64,000 bases of DNA from Humibacter ginsenosidimutans. GTDB taxonomy: Bacteria > Actinomycetota > Actinomycetes > Actinomycetales > Microbacteriaceae. The stretch covers positions 1,302,001 to 1,366,000 of the forward strand of contig NZ_CP042305.1 of assembly GCF_007859675.1 (NCBI RefSeq). The letters run 5' to 3'. Under the pieces are notes generated by a model. The model saw only the letters and a program-made list of their open reading frames with translations. It had not been told where the DNA came from and searched no databases. Both the position numbers and the translations under genes were made by a program. Shown one piece after another: positions 28,319-37,447 of this stretch; the first letter of the stretch is position 1, and each line of letters opens with the position of its first letter.

Positions 28319-29602
28319 CAGCGCACTCCCTTGACGCGTGAAACGGCGAGCGCGCCCGCGAATGCGAACACCGCGCCCATGATGAACAGGCCGGTGAAGC
28401 CGGCGAGGAAGACGAGCAGGGCACCCAGCAAAGGCGCGGCGGCCTGTGGAACGGCTGTCGCGATGTTCATGATGCCGAGGTCCTTGCCACGGGTCTCGGG
28501 GTCGGGAAGCACCTGGGTCGCGAGCGCCCTGGTCGACGGCGAGGAAGCATCCGTAGCCCAGCCCCAAGAGGCCTGCAGCCACCATGGCGACGCCGAGCAT
28601 CGGCACGAAGGCCAGGATCAACGCGGCGAGGGCCTGCAGCGTCGACGACAGGAACACGAACGCCTTGCGCCTGCCGAGCACGTCGGAGAGCTTGCCGAGC
28701 ACGAGCGCCGCCGCGATGACGAACACCATGTAGATGAGCGTCAGCACGATCAGGTCGTCTTGGGCCTGGCTCGCGGACTCGTGCAGTCCGAACTCGATGA
28801 AGTAGAGCAGCAGCGTCGTGCCGAAGGCGTTGCCGAAGTTGACCAGGATGCGACTGAGCAGGGTCCAGCCGAAGTCGGGGTACTTCTTGGGGCTGATCCA
28901 GAGCGAGTCGATCATGGCGCGCAGCGACCACGGCGAACGCTGTGACGGGAGCAGCACGGCATCCGGGATGAACAGGAACGGGACGACGAACACGATGAGC
29001 AGCACGGCCATCGCCGCGTAGCCGAGGAAGGTGCCGAGTGCAAGCTCCGTCACGAGCAGGATGCCCGCGATGATGCCGACGGCCTGCGGCGCCGACAGCC
29101 AGCCCGAGACGTAGCCGCGCTGGCCGACGGGCACCTGGTCGCTGATGGTCGCCGTGAGAGCGGCTGTGAGCACGCAGAACCCGATGAGCGCGAGGCACCA
29201 GAACACGCCGATGCCGACCATGGTGGTCTGCAGCCCGAGCACGAGCAGCGAGAGCCCGAAGAGCAGCGTGCCTGCGAGGATCCATGGGCGACGTCGCCCG
29301 AACCGGCTGGTCGTGCGATCGGACAGCGCTCCGGTCACCGGGAAAGCGATGATCGCGCAGAGCGCGGAGATGCCGGAGATGATGCCGAACGCGATGACGT
29401 TCTGCACCCAGTCGTCGGTCTTGAGCTGATCCTGGATCTGCGCGGGCAGCAGGAGCTGGATCGGGGTGAGCTGCGCCATCCACACGCCGAACCAGGCGAG
29501 CGCGAACGCCGCGATCCAGCGTCCGCCGACACGGCGAACGGGTTCGGCGAAGACCGCGACGGTGCCCTCCTGGGCCGAGGCCGCGGTGTTCTCGGCGGTC
29601 AT
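28318..29602 (-). pseudogene. MFS sugar-type transporter, frameshifted near C-terminus
   Basis: This is a twelve-helix major facilitator of the glycoside-cation/SLC45-like kind. The frame from ATG 29602 is intact for about ten helices, with GALSDRTTSRFGRRRPWILAG and LGKLSDVLGRRKAFVF as the two MFS loops. It goes out of phase at CCC 28527-28529. Removing one C restores GYGCFLAVDQALATQVLPDPETRGKDLG and the last helices to 28318. As written, the frame instead runs on into the aldolase gene as a false 846-residue fusion. It is coupled to tetR upstream and the aldolase downstream. Confidence 0.83.
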
Positions 29603-30252
29603 GCTCGCACCTCGTTCTCGGCGGCGGAACGGATGCCGGCGGCGGGTCGCACAGGTTCACTCAGCTGGGCGACGGCCTCCGCCGCGAAGTCGATGAACCG
29701 CTGCGCGGCGACGTCGTCGCGCGTGGCCAGCCACGTGGTGGTGAGGCCGTCGGTGAGGCCGATGAGCAGTCGGGCGACCTCGTCGATGGGACGCGTCCAG
29801 CTGCTGTCGACGAGCTGTGCGGCGGCCGTGAGAGACGAGACCGCGAGCTCGACGTAGCTCTCGTACTGGAGCCGCGCGAGGTGCTCTGCCCCCGGCGTGC
29901 GCTGCGAATACTGCGAGAGCTCGAACATGGCGCGCTCGTGATCGGGATCGGCGGTCACGCCGGCGAAGTAGTGCTGCAGCCCGCTGCGCAGCGCTTGCCG
30001 CATGTCGGTGGGTGCGGACTGCGGCGCCATCGCAGGCAGGATCGATCCCTCCTCCTGCTCGACGACGTGACGCACGACCTCGCGCATCAACTCATCACGG
30101 GACTCGAACGCGTAGTGGAAGGATGCCTGCGGCATCCCCGCCTCTCCCGCGATGGCTCTCGTCGTGGCGGCATGCACACCGTCGCGGGCGATCACCCGCA
30201 GAGCGGCGGCGACGAGCGCCTCGCGGCGTTCGGCCACGGACATGCGCGTCAT
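29599..30252 (-). CDS. TetR-family transcriptional regulator
   Basis: This 217-residue repressor has an N-terminal helix-turn-helix (about 8-55, with ALRVIARDGVHAATTRAIAGEAGMPQASFHYAF) and an all-helical ligand-binding domain. It is the first gene of the tetR-MFS-aldolase-lactone oxidase operon; its stop overlaps the MFS start as ATGA. It probably controls its own operon through a palindrome upstream at 30323-30334. The inducer is unknown. Confidence 0.88.
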   Translation of the reverse strand: MTRMSVAERREALVAAALRVIARDGVHAATTRAIAGEAGMPQASFHYAFESRDELMREVVRHVVEQEEGSILPAMAPQSAPTDMRQALRSGLQHYFAGVTADPDHERAMFELSQYSQRTPGAEHLARLQYESYVELAVSSLTAAAQLVDSSWTRPIDEVARLLIGLTDGLTTTWLATRDDVAAQRFIDFAAEAVAQLSEPVRPAAGIRSAAENEVRA

Positions 30253-30322
30253 GCGCGTGCCCGATCATGGGACGTGGTGGTGTGGGTCACGGGTCGCTCC
30301 TGCTCTCCATTGGGCGGAACTG

Positions 30323-30334
30323 GGTCAGTTGACC
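30323..30334. promoter_or_regulatory. Candidate TetR operator
   Basis: GGTCAGTTGACC is an inverted repeat of GGTCA/TGACC with a two-base centre, 70 bases upstream of the tetR start. It fits a site for the self-regulating TetR protein, but the arms are short. Confidence 0.45.
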
Positions 30335-30380
30335 AAGTATGCACCATCCGACACCGCAGATGCACGTCTCGAGTGCATCG

Positions 30381-31742
30381 TCACACGAACGAGAACACCG
30401 GCGGGAACACGACGACGACCACCAGCGCCCACACGAAGTACACGGGCACATAGGCCATCTGCCAGTACTCGAGCAGCGCGAAGCGGGTGCGCCTGCGGAG
30501 GAACCCGAGCTGCAGCCATGCCGCGCCGGCCAGATTGACGAGCAGGATCACGTTGAGCCCGAGCGAGGCGAGCTTGTTCGCGCTGGCGCCGTAGGTGCCG
30601 ATGCGCCCGACCATGGCCACGAGCACGACGATGTCGACGGCGAGCGCGGCGATCAACATGACCAACTGGAGACGGTCGAACCACGACGGCGGAGCATCCG
30701 GATCTCTCGCCGACATCGCGTAGAGAACCAGGCCTGTGACCACCAGCAACATGACGTCGATGATGATCAGGAGGCCGCGGGAACCGTCCACCACGTCGAA
30801 CTGCACCAGCGCCGCGACGAGCGACGCGATCAGCAGCAGGGTGACGAGCGGTGCGAACACCCTGGTGAGCACAGGGGCGATGTTCTCGATGACGTTCTTC
30901 TTGGCCTCGACCAGCCATGCCGCGACCAGCACGGCGCCTGCGGCACCGCAGGGCAGCATCCACTCACCGACGAACGGGATCGCGTTGAGGCCCACCGCGC
31001 CGAACACGGCGACGGTGAGTCCGGCGAGCACGGCGCCGCCGAGCGCGATCAGCACGTAGTAGACGATCCACTCGCCGGTGAAGCGCACGAAATCCATGCG
31101 TGCCCGAGTCGAGCGCCAGTCGCCCGAGGCGTGCGCGATGCCGATCGCGAGCCAGAGCACGACCGCCGAGTGGATGATGGCGAGCAGTTCGGTCTGACTC
31201 GACGGCGTTCCCGACCCCTCGACGAACGGGTAGAGGTCGACCACCAGCGCCATGGCCACGAACGGCACCGCCACGGCAGTGACGGTGCCGGCGCTCGCCC
31301 GGCGGCGCACCAGGAAGTAGGCCGCGAGGAACGGCAACACCAGCAGAGCGATGTTGCGCTCGTAGTAGTCGCCCGGCGTGAACAGCGTGAGCCCGAAGAG
31401 GCTCGGCAGCTTGACGGCGAGAGCCGCACCGATCGCCAGGCCGATCGCCCAATAGAGGCCCGTTCCCTGCGCCGTCGCGCGGGTGCGCTGGCTCACCACG
31501 AGTTGCTTCCAGAGCCGGTCGGAGTGTTCTTTGGCGTATTCGGCGGCGACCTCGTCGAGAGCGCCGACGCGCTTCACCGCGACGAGGAGCGCCTCGTCGG
31601 GTGCGAGACCGGCCGCGATGAGCGCGTCGACCTGATCGCGAAGGTGAGACTCGAGCTCCCGCACATCGGCGGAGGAGACGGCGTCACGCGCCGCCAGCTC
31701 CGCACGCCACTCCGCGATGCCGCGTTCGACCACGAGGTCCAT
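30381..31742 (-). CDS. Permease-prefix-domain membrane protein
   Basis: This is a 453-residue membrane protein. Its first about 75 residues form a soluble permease prefix domain (DVRELESHLRDQVDALIAAGLAPDEALLVAVKRVG), followed by about twelve hydrophobic helices resembling DUF4153-type proteins. The function is unknown. ATG 31742 lies two bases after the PadR gene's stop, so the two form one unit. Such PadR-plus-prefix-domain pairs are common in Gram-positives, where PadR controls the membrane partner. Confidence 0.8.
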   Translation of the reverse strand: MDLVVERGIAEWRAELAARDAVSSADVRELESHLRDQVDALIAAGLAPDEALLVAVKRVGALDEVAAEYAKEHSDRLWKQLVVSQRTRATAQGTGLYWAIGLAIGAALAVKLPSLFGLTLFTPGDYYERNIALLVLPFLAAYFLVRRRASAGTVTAVAVPFVAMALVVDLYPFVEGSGTPSSQTELLAIIHSAVVLWLAIGIAHASGDWRSTRARMDFVRFTGEWIVYYVLIALGGAVLAGLTVAVFGAVGLNAIPFVGEWMLPCGAAGAVLVAAWLVEAKKNVIENIAPVLTRVFAPLVTLLLIASLVAALVQFDVVDGSRGLLIIIDVMLLVVTGLVLYAMSARDPDAPPSWFDRLQLVMLIAALAVDIVVLVAMVGRIGTYGASANKLASLGLNVILLVNLAGAAWLQLGFLRRRTRFALLEYWQMAYVPVYFVWALVVVVVFPPVFSFV

Positions 31743-31743
31743 G

Positions 31744-32094
31744 TCAGGCCAGCCCGTTTCCCGCGGCCCGCAGCACCCTGACGCTCCGCAGCGCAGCACT
31801 CACCACGTCCCACTGCGCGCTCTGCTCGGCGAGGGCGGCAGCACCGGCATCGCTGAGCCGGTACTGCTTGCGCGGCCGGCCGGGATGCGAGGAGTCCCAG
31901 CTCGAATCAACGTGGCCCAGGCGCTCCAGTCGGTGGAGCAACGGATAGAGCATCCCGTCGTTCCACCTCAACTCGCCGTTCGACAGCTCGGCGATGCGCT
32001 GGAGAATCGCGTAGCCGTACGACTCCCCTTCGGCGAGGATGCCCAGCACCAACGGTGTCGCCGCAGCGGCCACCAGATCTTTGCCCACGCGCAT
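31744..32094 (-). CDS. PadR-family transcriptional regulator
   Basis: This is a 116-residue winged-helix regulator with the compact PadR form: LVLGILAEGESYGYAILQRIAELSNGELRWNDGMLYPLLHRLERLGHV, then the wing GRPRKQYRLSDAG. It is translated just ahead of the prefix-domain membrane protein and probably represses that unit. Upstream bases 32104-32139 contain repeated TACCT elements that may be its site. Confidence 0.9.
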   Translation of the reverse strand: MRVGKDLVAAAATPLVLGILAEGESYGYAILQRIAELSNGELRWNDGMLYPLLHRLERLGHVDSSWDSSHPGRPRKQYRLSDAGAAALAEQSAQWDVVSAALRSVRVLRAAGNGLA

Positions 32095-32120
32095 GAAGTC
32101 CCCTACCTAGAGCTGTTAGC

Positions 32121-32139
32121 TACCTCGCAGCATAAGGTA
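32121..32139. promoter_or_regulatory. Candidate PadR operator
   Basis: TACCT and AGGTA flank a nine-base spacer as an inverted repeat, 27 bases upstream of the PadR gene start. A further TACCT is at 32104. The arms are short, so the assignment is tentative. Confidence 0.35.
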
Positions 32140-32230
32140 CCGACGCCGGGCGGGCTGACTCATCGGGAACACTCGCAGCACATCGAGGCTCTCCCGCACC
32201 ACCTGGCGCGAGCCGGCCTCCGGCATCCAG

Positions 32231-32448
32231 CGGCTCGGCGATCGACGCAAGCGTCCATCGCTCTCACCTCAATCGCCATGTGCTCGCGATGCTCCGCATC
32301 GCTCAACACGCTCAATCGGCTCCGCGATCGACGCAAGCGTCCATCGCTCTCGCCTCAATCGCCATGTGCTCGCGATGCTCCGCATCGCTCAACACGCTCA
32401 ATCGGCTCCGCGATGGACGCAAGCGTCCATCGCTCTCGCCTCAATCGC
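32231..32448. repeat. 86-bp tandem repeat, 2.5 copies
   Basis: Units lie at 32231-32316, 32317-32402 and a partial at 32403-32448, almost identical. Each full unit contains two hairpins: an 11-bp stem around AA (for example 32324-32347, one mismatch; perfect in the partial unit at 32410-32433), and a 7-bp stem GCGATGC/GCATCGC with loop TCC (for example 32286-32302). The array ends three bases from the 3' end of tRNA-Leu. The unit length is not a multiple of three, so it is not a protein repeat. No unique spacers exist, so it is not CRISPR. Confidence 0.85.
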
Positions 32449-32451
32449 GTG

Positions 32452-32525
32452 TGCCCCCGCTGGGACTCGAACCCAGACTGAAGCGATTTTAAGTCGCCTG
32501 CCTCTGCCGATTGGGCTACGGGGGC
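32452..32525 (-). tRNA. tRNA-Leu (anticodon UAA)
   Basis: A 74-base cloverleaf reads leftward. The acceptor stem GCCCCCG/CGGGGGC is perfect. The D arm is short, the anticodon stem GGCGA/TCGCT encloses loop CTTAAAA with anticodon UAA, and the T arm is CTGGG-TTCGAGT-CCCAG. The discriminator is A and CCA is not encoded. The variable loop is only five bases (TCAGT), whereas leucine tRNAs usually have a long variable arm. It decodes UUA, a rare codon at this GC content. Confidence 0.88.
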
Positions 32526-32660
32526 TCACCGCTCTCGCGAGGCTACCGGATTGCGCGATCCCTCCCCCACTCGCCCGACGCACGAGCGTGACAGACACGG
32601 ACGCGGCCGTGCGGGACATCCCACACGGCCGCGTCACGAACAGTTCGCTCGACGAGCTGA

Positions 32661-34064
32661 CTACGCCTTCGCCGGCTCCTTGGTCACAGACTTCTTCTCC
32701 GCAGCCTTCGGCTCGCTCTTCGGCGCTGCAGCCTCGACCGGCGGCTTCGGACGCGCAGCGAACTCCTCGAACACGGCACGCGGCGTCTGCACTGCGGACA
32801 TCGACACGTTGTCGCGGCCCAGCCAGAAGTCGAGCCACCAGTCGCCGAGCACACGCCACTTGCGCTCCCAGCTCGGCATCGCGAGGCCGTGGTAGCCGCG
32901 GTGCATGAACCAGGCCGGCCATCCCTTGATGGCGAGCTTGCGCCACTGGTAGACGCCGATGCCGAGCCCGAGGCCGGCCACGGCGCCGAGCGGTTTGTGG
33001 AAGTAGTCCTTCACGCCCTCCCCGCGGAGCGTCGCGACGATGTTCTTCGCCAGCAGCTTGGCCTGGCGCACGGCGTGCTGAGCGTTCGGCACGCAGTTGC
33101 CGCCGACGCCGAAGCCCGAGAGGTCGGGCACGGCCGCAACATCGCCACAGGCCCACGCGTCGGCGATGACGTCGTCACCGTCAGTGGTCACACGCAGATC
33201 GGCGCGGGTCTTGACGCGACCGCGCTCCTCGATCGGAAGGTCGGTGTGGCGCACGATCTGCGGCGTCGCCATGACGCCTGCCGTCCACACGATCAGGTCA
33301 GACTCGAAGCTCTCGCCGGTGCTCAGCTCGATGACGCCGTTGACAGCGCTCTGCAACTGGGTCTCGAGGTGGATCTCCGCGCCGCGCTGGGCGAGGTTCT
33401 TGATGACCCAGTGACTCGTCTCGAGCGACACCTCGGGCATGATGCGCCCCATCGCCTCGATGAGGTGGAAGTGCGTCTCCTCGAACGTGATCTCCGGGTA
33501 CTGCTTGAGCAGGGCGCTCGCGAACGCGCGCAGCTCGGCGAAGACCTCGATGCCCGCGAATCCGCCGCCGACGACGACGAACGTGAGCAGCCGCTCGCGC
33601 TCCGGTCCGGCAGGAAGCGTCGCTGCCTTGGCGAAGTTGTCGAGCACGCGGTCGCGGATGGCGACGGCCTCTTCGATCGCCTTGAGGCCGATGGCCTGGT
33701 CGGCGACGCCCGGAATGGGGAAGGTGCGGCTGACCGCGCCCGCCGTCACCACGACCTGGTCGTACTCGAACTCCCATGGCTCACCGACCGGCGGCGTGAT
33801 GGTCGCCTTCTTCTCGGCGTGGTTGATGTAGGTGACCTTGGCCCCGATGATGTTCGTCTTCTTCAGGTGCCGACGGTGCGAGACGACCGCGTGACGCGGC
33901 TCGATCTCACCGGCAGCGACCTCCGGGAGGAACGGCTGGTAGGTCATGTAGGGCAGCGGGTCGACGAGCGTGACCTCCGCCTCACCCTTGCGCAACCACT
34001 TCTCGAGCTTCCAAGCCGTGTAGAAGCCGGCGTAGCCGCCGCCGACGATCAGGATTTTGGGCAC
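32661..34064 (-). CDS. ndh: Type II NADH dehydrogenase
   Basis: This is a peripheral-membrane flavoprotein that passes electrons from NADH to quinone without pumping protons, 467 residues. The FAD-binding GGGYAG is at 8-13, and the NADH-binding VVVGGGFAGIE is near residue 165. The quinone/FAD region is WACGDVAAVPDL...VPNAQHAVRQAKLLAKNI. The C-terminus has amphipathic Trp-rich segments likely to contact the membrane and a Lys/Ala/Pro tail. It is monocistronic. Confidence 0.93.
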   Translation of the reverse strand: MPKILIVGGGYAGFYTAWKLEKWLRKGEAEVTLVDPLPYMTYQPFLPEVAAGEIEPRHAVVSHRRHLKKTNIIGAKVTYINHAEKKATITPPVGEPWEFEYDQVVVTAGAVSRTFPIPGVADQAIGLKAIEEAVAIRDRVLDNFAKAATLPAGPERERLLTFVVVGGGFAGIEVFAELRAFASALLKQYPEITFEETHFHLIEAMGRIMPEVSLETSHWVIKNLAQRGAEIHLETQLQSAVNGVIELSTGESFESDLIVWTAGVMATPQIVRHTDLPIEERGRVKTRADLRVTTDGDDVIADAWACGDVAAVPDLSGFGVGGNCVPNAQHAVRQAKLLAKNIVATLRGEGVKDYFHKPLGAVAGLGLGIGVYQWRKLAIKGWPAWFMHRGYHGLAMPSWERKWRVLGDWWLDFWLGRDNVSMSAVQTPRAVFEEFAARPKPPVEAAAPKSEPKAAEKKSVTKEPAKA

Positions 34065-34103
34065 AGTACAGCGTCTCCTTGAAACGAAAAGTATGGGTCT
34101 AAT

Positions 34104-34619
34104 CTACCGCAAGCCGTAGTCAGGACATTCACAGGCATCCGGCGACCATCCTCCGCGCGCGAGCGCGAGGTCGCCGATCGGATTCACGCCTTCTCCCGCT
34201 GCGAGAGCGTGAGCGGCGAGAGCGTGCAGGCACTTGACCCGCGTGGGCATGCCGCCGGCCGAGAAGCCGGCGATCTCGTCGACCTGCTCGACACGGTCGC
34301 GGTCCGCCAGATACGCGCGGTGCGCGCCCTCGTAGGCGGCTCGCACCTCGTCATCGGCGGCGAGCAGTTCGTTGAACTCGGTCATCACCCCGGCGGCCTC
34401 CAACCTCGACATCGCCGCGGTCGCGGCGGGATGGCTGAGGTAGTAGAGCGTGGGGAACGGCGTACCGTCGGCCAACCGAGGCGCGGTGGCGACCACGGTG
34501 GGCGCTCCGCAGGCGCACCGTGCTGCGATGCCGATGACGGCGCGCGCCGGACGTCCCAGCTGAGCCGAGACGATCTCGATGTCGCGCGGAGTCGCCGCGT
34601 CGAACGGTGGTGTTGTCAT
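34104..34619 (-). CDS. DUF501 domain protein
   Basis: This 171-residue soluble protein belongs to the actinobacterial DUF501 family. Conserved features are CACGAPTVVATAPRL with two cysteines, PFPTLYYLSHP, and a C-terminal PTRVKCLHALAAHALA ... CECPDYG, giving several cysteines that could bind metal. The function is unknown. It sits in the conserved eno-ftsB-like-DUF501 gene order, four bases after the septum gene. Confidence 0.9.
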   Translation of the reverse strand: MTTPPFDAATPRDIEIVSAQLGRPARAVIGIAARCACGAPTVVATAPRLADGTPFPTLYYLSHPAATAAMSRLEAAGVMTEFNELLAADDEVRAAYEGAHRAYLADRDRVEQVDEIAGFSAGGMPTRVKCLHALAAHALAAGEGVNPIGDLALARGGWSPDACECPDYGLR

Positions 34620-34623
34620 GGGG

Positions 34624-35091
34624 TCACTTCGAAAGCTGGTCGGCGGTCTGGGTCGTCAGGCCCGCCGTCAAGAACGACTCCGAGATCGCGGAGAGCCAAT
34701 CCGTCTTCGTGTTCTGGATGCTGGTGCTCACCGGAGCGGCATCCTTCTTCGGTGCCGGCGGGCGATCGTCGATGACAAGATAGCTGGTCTCCCCCGGCAT
34801 CACGAAAAGCAGTCGGTCTCTCGCCTGCGCTTTGATGTAGTCGGGATCGCTCCAGTTCGCGGCCTGCTTGTGCAGGTCGGTCACCTTCGCCGCGGTATCG
34901 GCATTGCTCTTCTCGAGCCCGGCGATCTTGTGCTGCTGATCGACATACAGGTGCAGTGTCGGCGCGACCACGAGCACGCCGAGCACCACCAGGCCGAGCA
35001 TGACCAGGCTGAACCAGGAGAAGCGCAGCCCGCGCAGCCACTTGGCAGACGCACGGGGATTCGAGGCGGGCATGCCTCCAGACTGCTGCAT
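34624..35091 (-). CDS. Septum formation initiator (FtsB/DivIC-like)
   Basis: This is a bitopic division protein of up to 155 residues (149 if the ATG at 35073 is used). The cytoplasmic N-terminus is followed by one transmembrane helix (about 26-47, WFSLVMLGLVVLGVLVVAPTL) and a coiled coil (VDQQHKIAGLEKSNADTAAKVTDLHKQ). The FtsB/DivIC signature DPDYIKAQARDRLLFVMPGE is intact. It would bridge the FtsQ and FtsL divisome proteins. It lies 21 bases after eno, the usual actinobacterial order. Confidence 0.9.
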   Translation of the reverse strand: MQQSGGMPASNPRASAKWLRGLRFSWFSLVMLGLVVLGVLVVAPTLHLYVDQQHKIAGLEKSNADTAAKVTDLHKQAANWSDPDYIKAQARDRLLFVMPGETSYLVIDDRPPAPKKDAAPVSTSIQNTKTDWLSAISESFLTAGLTTQTADQLSK

Positions 35092-35112
35092 GCCCGCCCC
35101 GTTACCCGTGCG

Positions 35113-36414
<1,302 letters not shown>

Positions 36415-36486
36415 CTAAATGGGACGAGGGCCGGCAGCGCCGCCGACCAGAAGCGCGCAACGAGCGTGGGCGCGCGAACAGTCTAG

Positions 36487-36530
36487 GCGCGCCAAAGGGC
36501 GGCCGCCCAATGACGACCGCCCTTTCGCGC
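36487..36530 (-). terminator. Hairpin terminator after the ngc operon
   Basis: A 9-bp stem (AAAGGGCGG at 36494-36502, CCGCCCTTT at 36517-36525) is extended by outer GCGCG/CGCGC pairs. It begins about 15 bases beyond the ngcG stop and would insulate eno from readthrough. Confidence 0.7.
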
Positions 36531-36544
36531 GCAGACCGTGCGGT

Positions 36545-37447
36545 CTACTTGTTCGTGCCCTGGGACACCGATCCCTGCAGCTGACGCTGGAAGAACACGT
36601 ACACGATGAGCACCGGGATCACCGTGATCACGACAGCGGCGTAGAGCGCGCCGAAGTCGACGGAGTAGCCCGCCTGCGACGCGAACTGAGCCATGCCCTG
36701 GGTCAGCACGTAGTTGCTCTGGTTCGAGTTCAACGCCACGGGCAGGAGGAACTGGTTCCACAGCCCGAGGAAGTTGAAGATGGCGACGGCGGCCATTCCG
36801 GGTGTTGCCATGGGCAGCATCACCTGGAAGAACGTGCGCCACTCGCTCGCCCCGTCGACCTGTGCCGCCTCGTAGATCTCGTCAGGGAGACCCTGGAAGA
36901 ACGAGTAGAGGAAGAACACGGTGAACGGCAGCGCGAACGCCACATACGTGAGGATCAGACCAGGCAGGGTGTTCAGCAGTCCGATGCCCTGCAGGATCTT
37001 GAACAACGGGACGATCGCGAGGAACGGCGGGAACGTCAGCCCCGCCAGCATGAGCCAGTAGATCGCGCGTGCACCGAAGAACTTGAACCTCGCCAGCACG
37101 TACGCGCACATGGCGCCGAGCACCATCACGATGATCAGCGCCGAGCCGACGACGATCAGCGTGTTGACGAAGTAGGTGCCGATGCCCGAGGTGTTCCAGG
37201 CGTTCACATAGTTCGTGAAGTCGAGCTTCTGCGGCAGGCCGAACGGGCTGTCCAGAATCTGCTTCGTCGTCTTGAACGACGACAAGAAGACCCACAGCAG
37301 CGGAACGGCGACGATGATCGTCCACGCGATCAGCAGCACGTGCGAGGCGGTGCCGACCGCGACGTCGCCACCGGTCAGCTTGGTCTTGTTGCGTCCCGGC
37401 TTCAGGCTCCCCTTGCCCGTCGTGACGATGCTCTGGGTGGCGGTCAT
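36545..37447 (-). CDS. ngcG: ABC transporter permease for GlcNAc/chitobiose
   Basis: This is the second inner-membrane permease of the amino-sugar importer, MalG-like, 300 residues with six helices. The EAA loop that docks the ATPase is EAAQVDGASEWRTFFQVMLPMATP. Its start overlaps the ngcF stop as ATGA. No ATPase gene is present; in related importers a shared MsiK-type ATPase is encoded elsewhere. The symbol rests on the clear NgcE-like binding protein and gene order. Confidence 0.87.
   Translation of the reverse strand: MTATQSIVTTGKGSLKPGRNKTKLTGGDVAVGTASHVLLIAWTIIVAVPLLWVFLSSFKTTKQILDSPFGLPQKLDFTNYVNAWNTSGIGTYFVNTLIVVGSALIIVMVLGAMCAYVLARFKFFGARAIYWLMLAGLTFPPFLAIVPLFKILQGIGLLNTLPGLILTYVAFALPFTVFFLYSFFQGLPDEIYEAAQVDGASEWRTFFQVMLPMATPGMAAVAIFNFLGLWNQFLLPVALNSNQSNYVLTQGMAQFASQAGYSVDFGALYAAVVITVIPVLIVYVFFQRQLQGSVSQGTNK

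Noticed and set aside
25731..28424. 897-codon open frame covering the lactone oxidase and more
   Set aside because: Only the part from 27065 downward is real. The rest overlaps the aldolase gene in another frame and has a biased, low-complexity translation.
27062..29602. A genuine MFS-aldolase fusion protein
   Set aside because: The missing MFS C-terminus is intact in the shifted frame and stops exactly at the aldolase start, so the fusion is a frameshift effect.
32231..32448. CRISPR array
   Set aside because: Units are contiguous and identical throughout, with no unique spacers, only 2.5 copies and no cas genes.
32280..32492. Small Ser/Leu-rich open frames in the tandem repeat
   Set aside because: The unit length of 86 is not divisible by three, so the frame changes each copy. 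They arise from the repeat and have no ribosome site.
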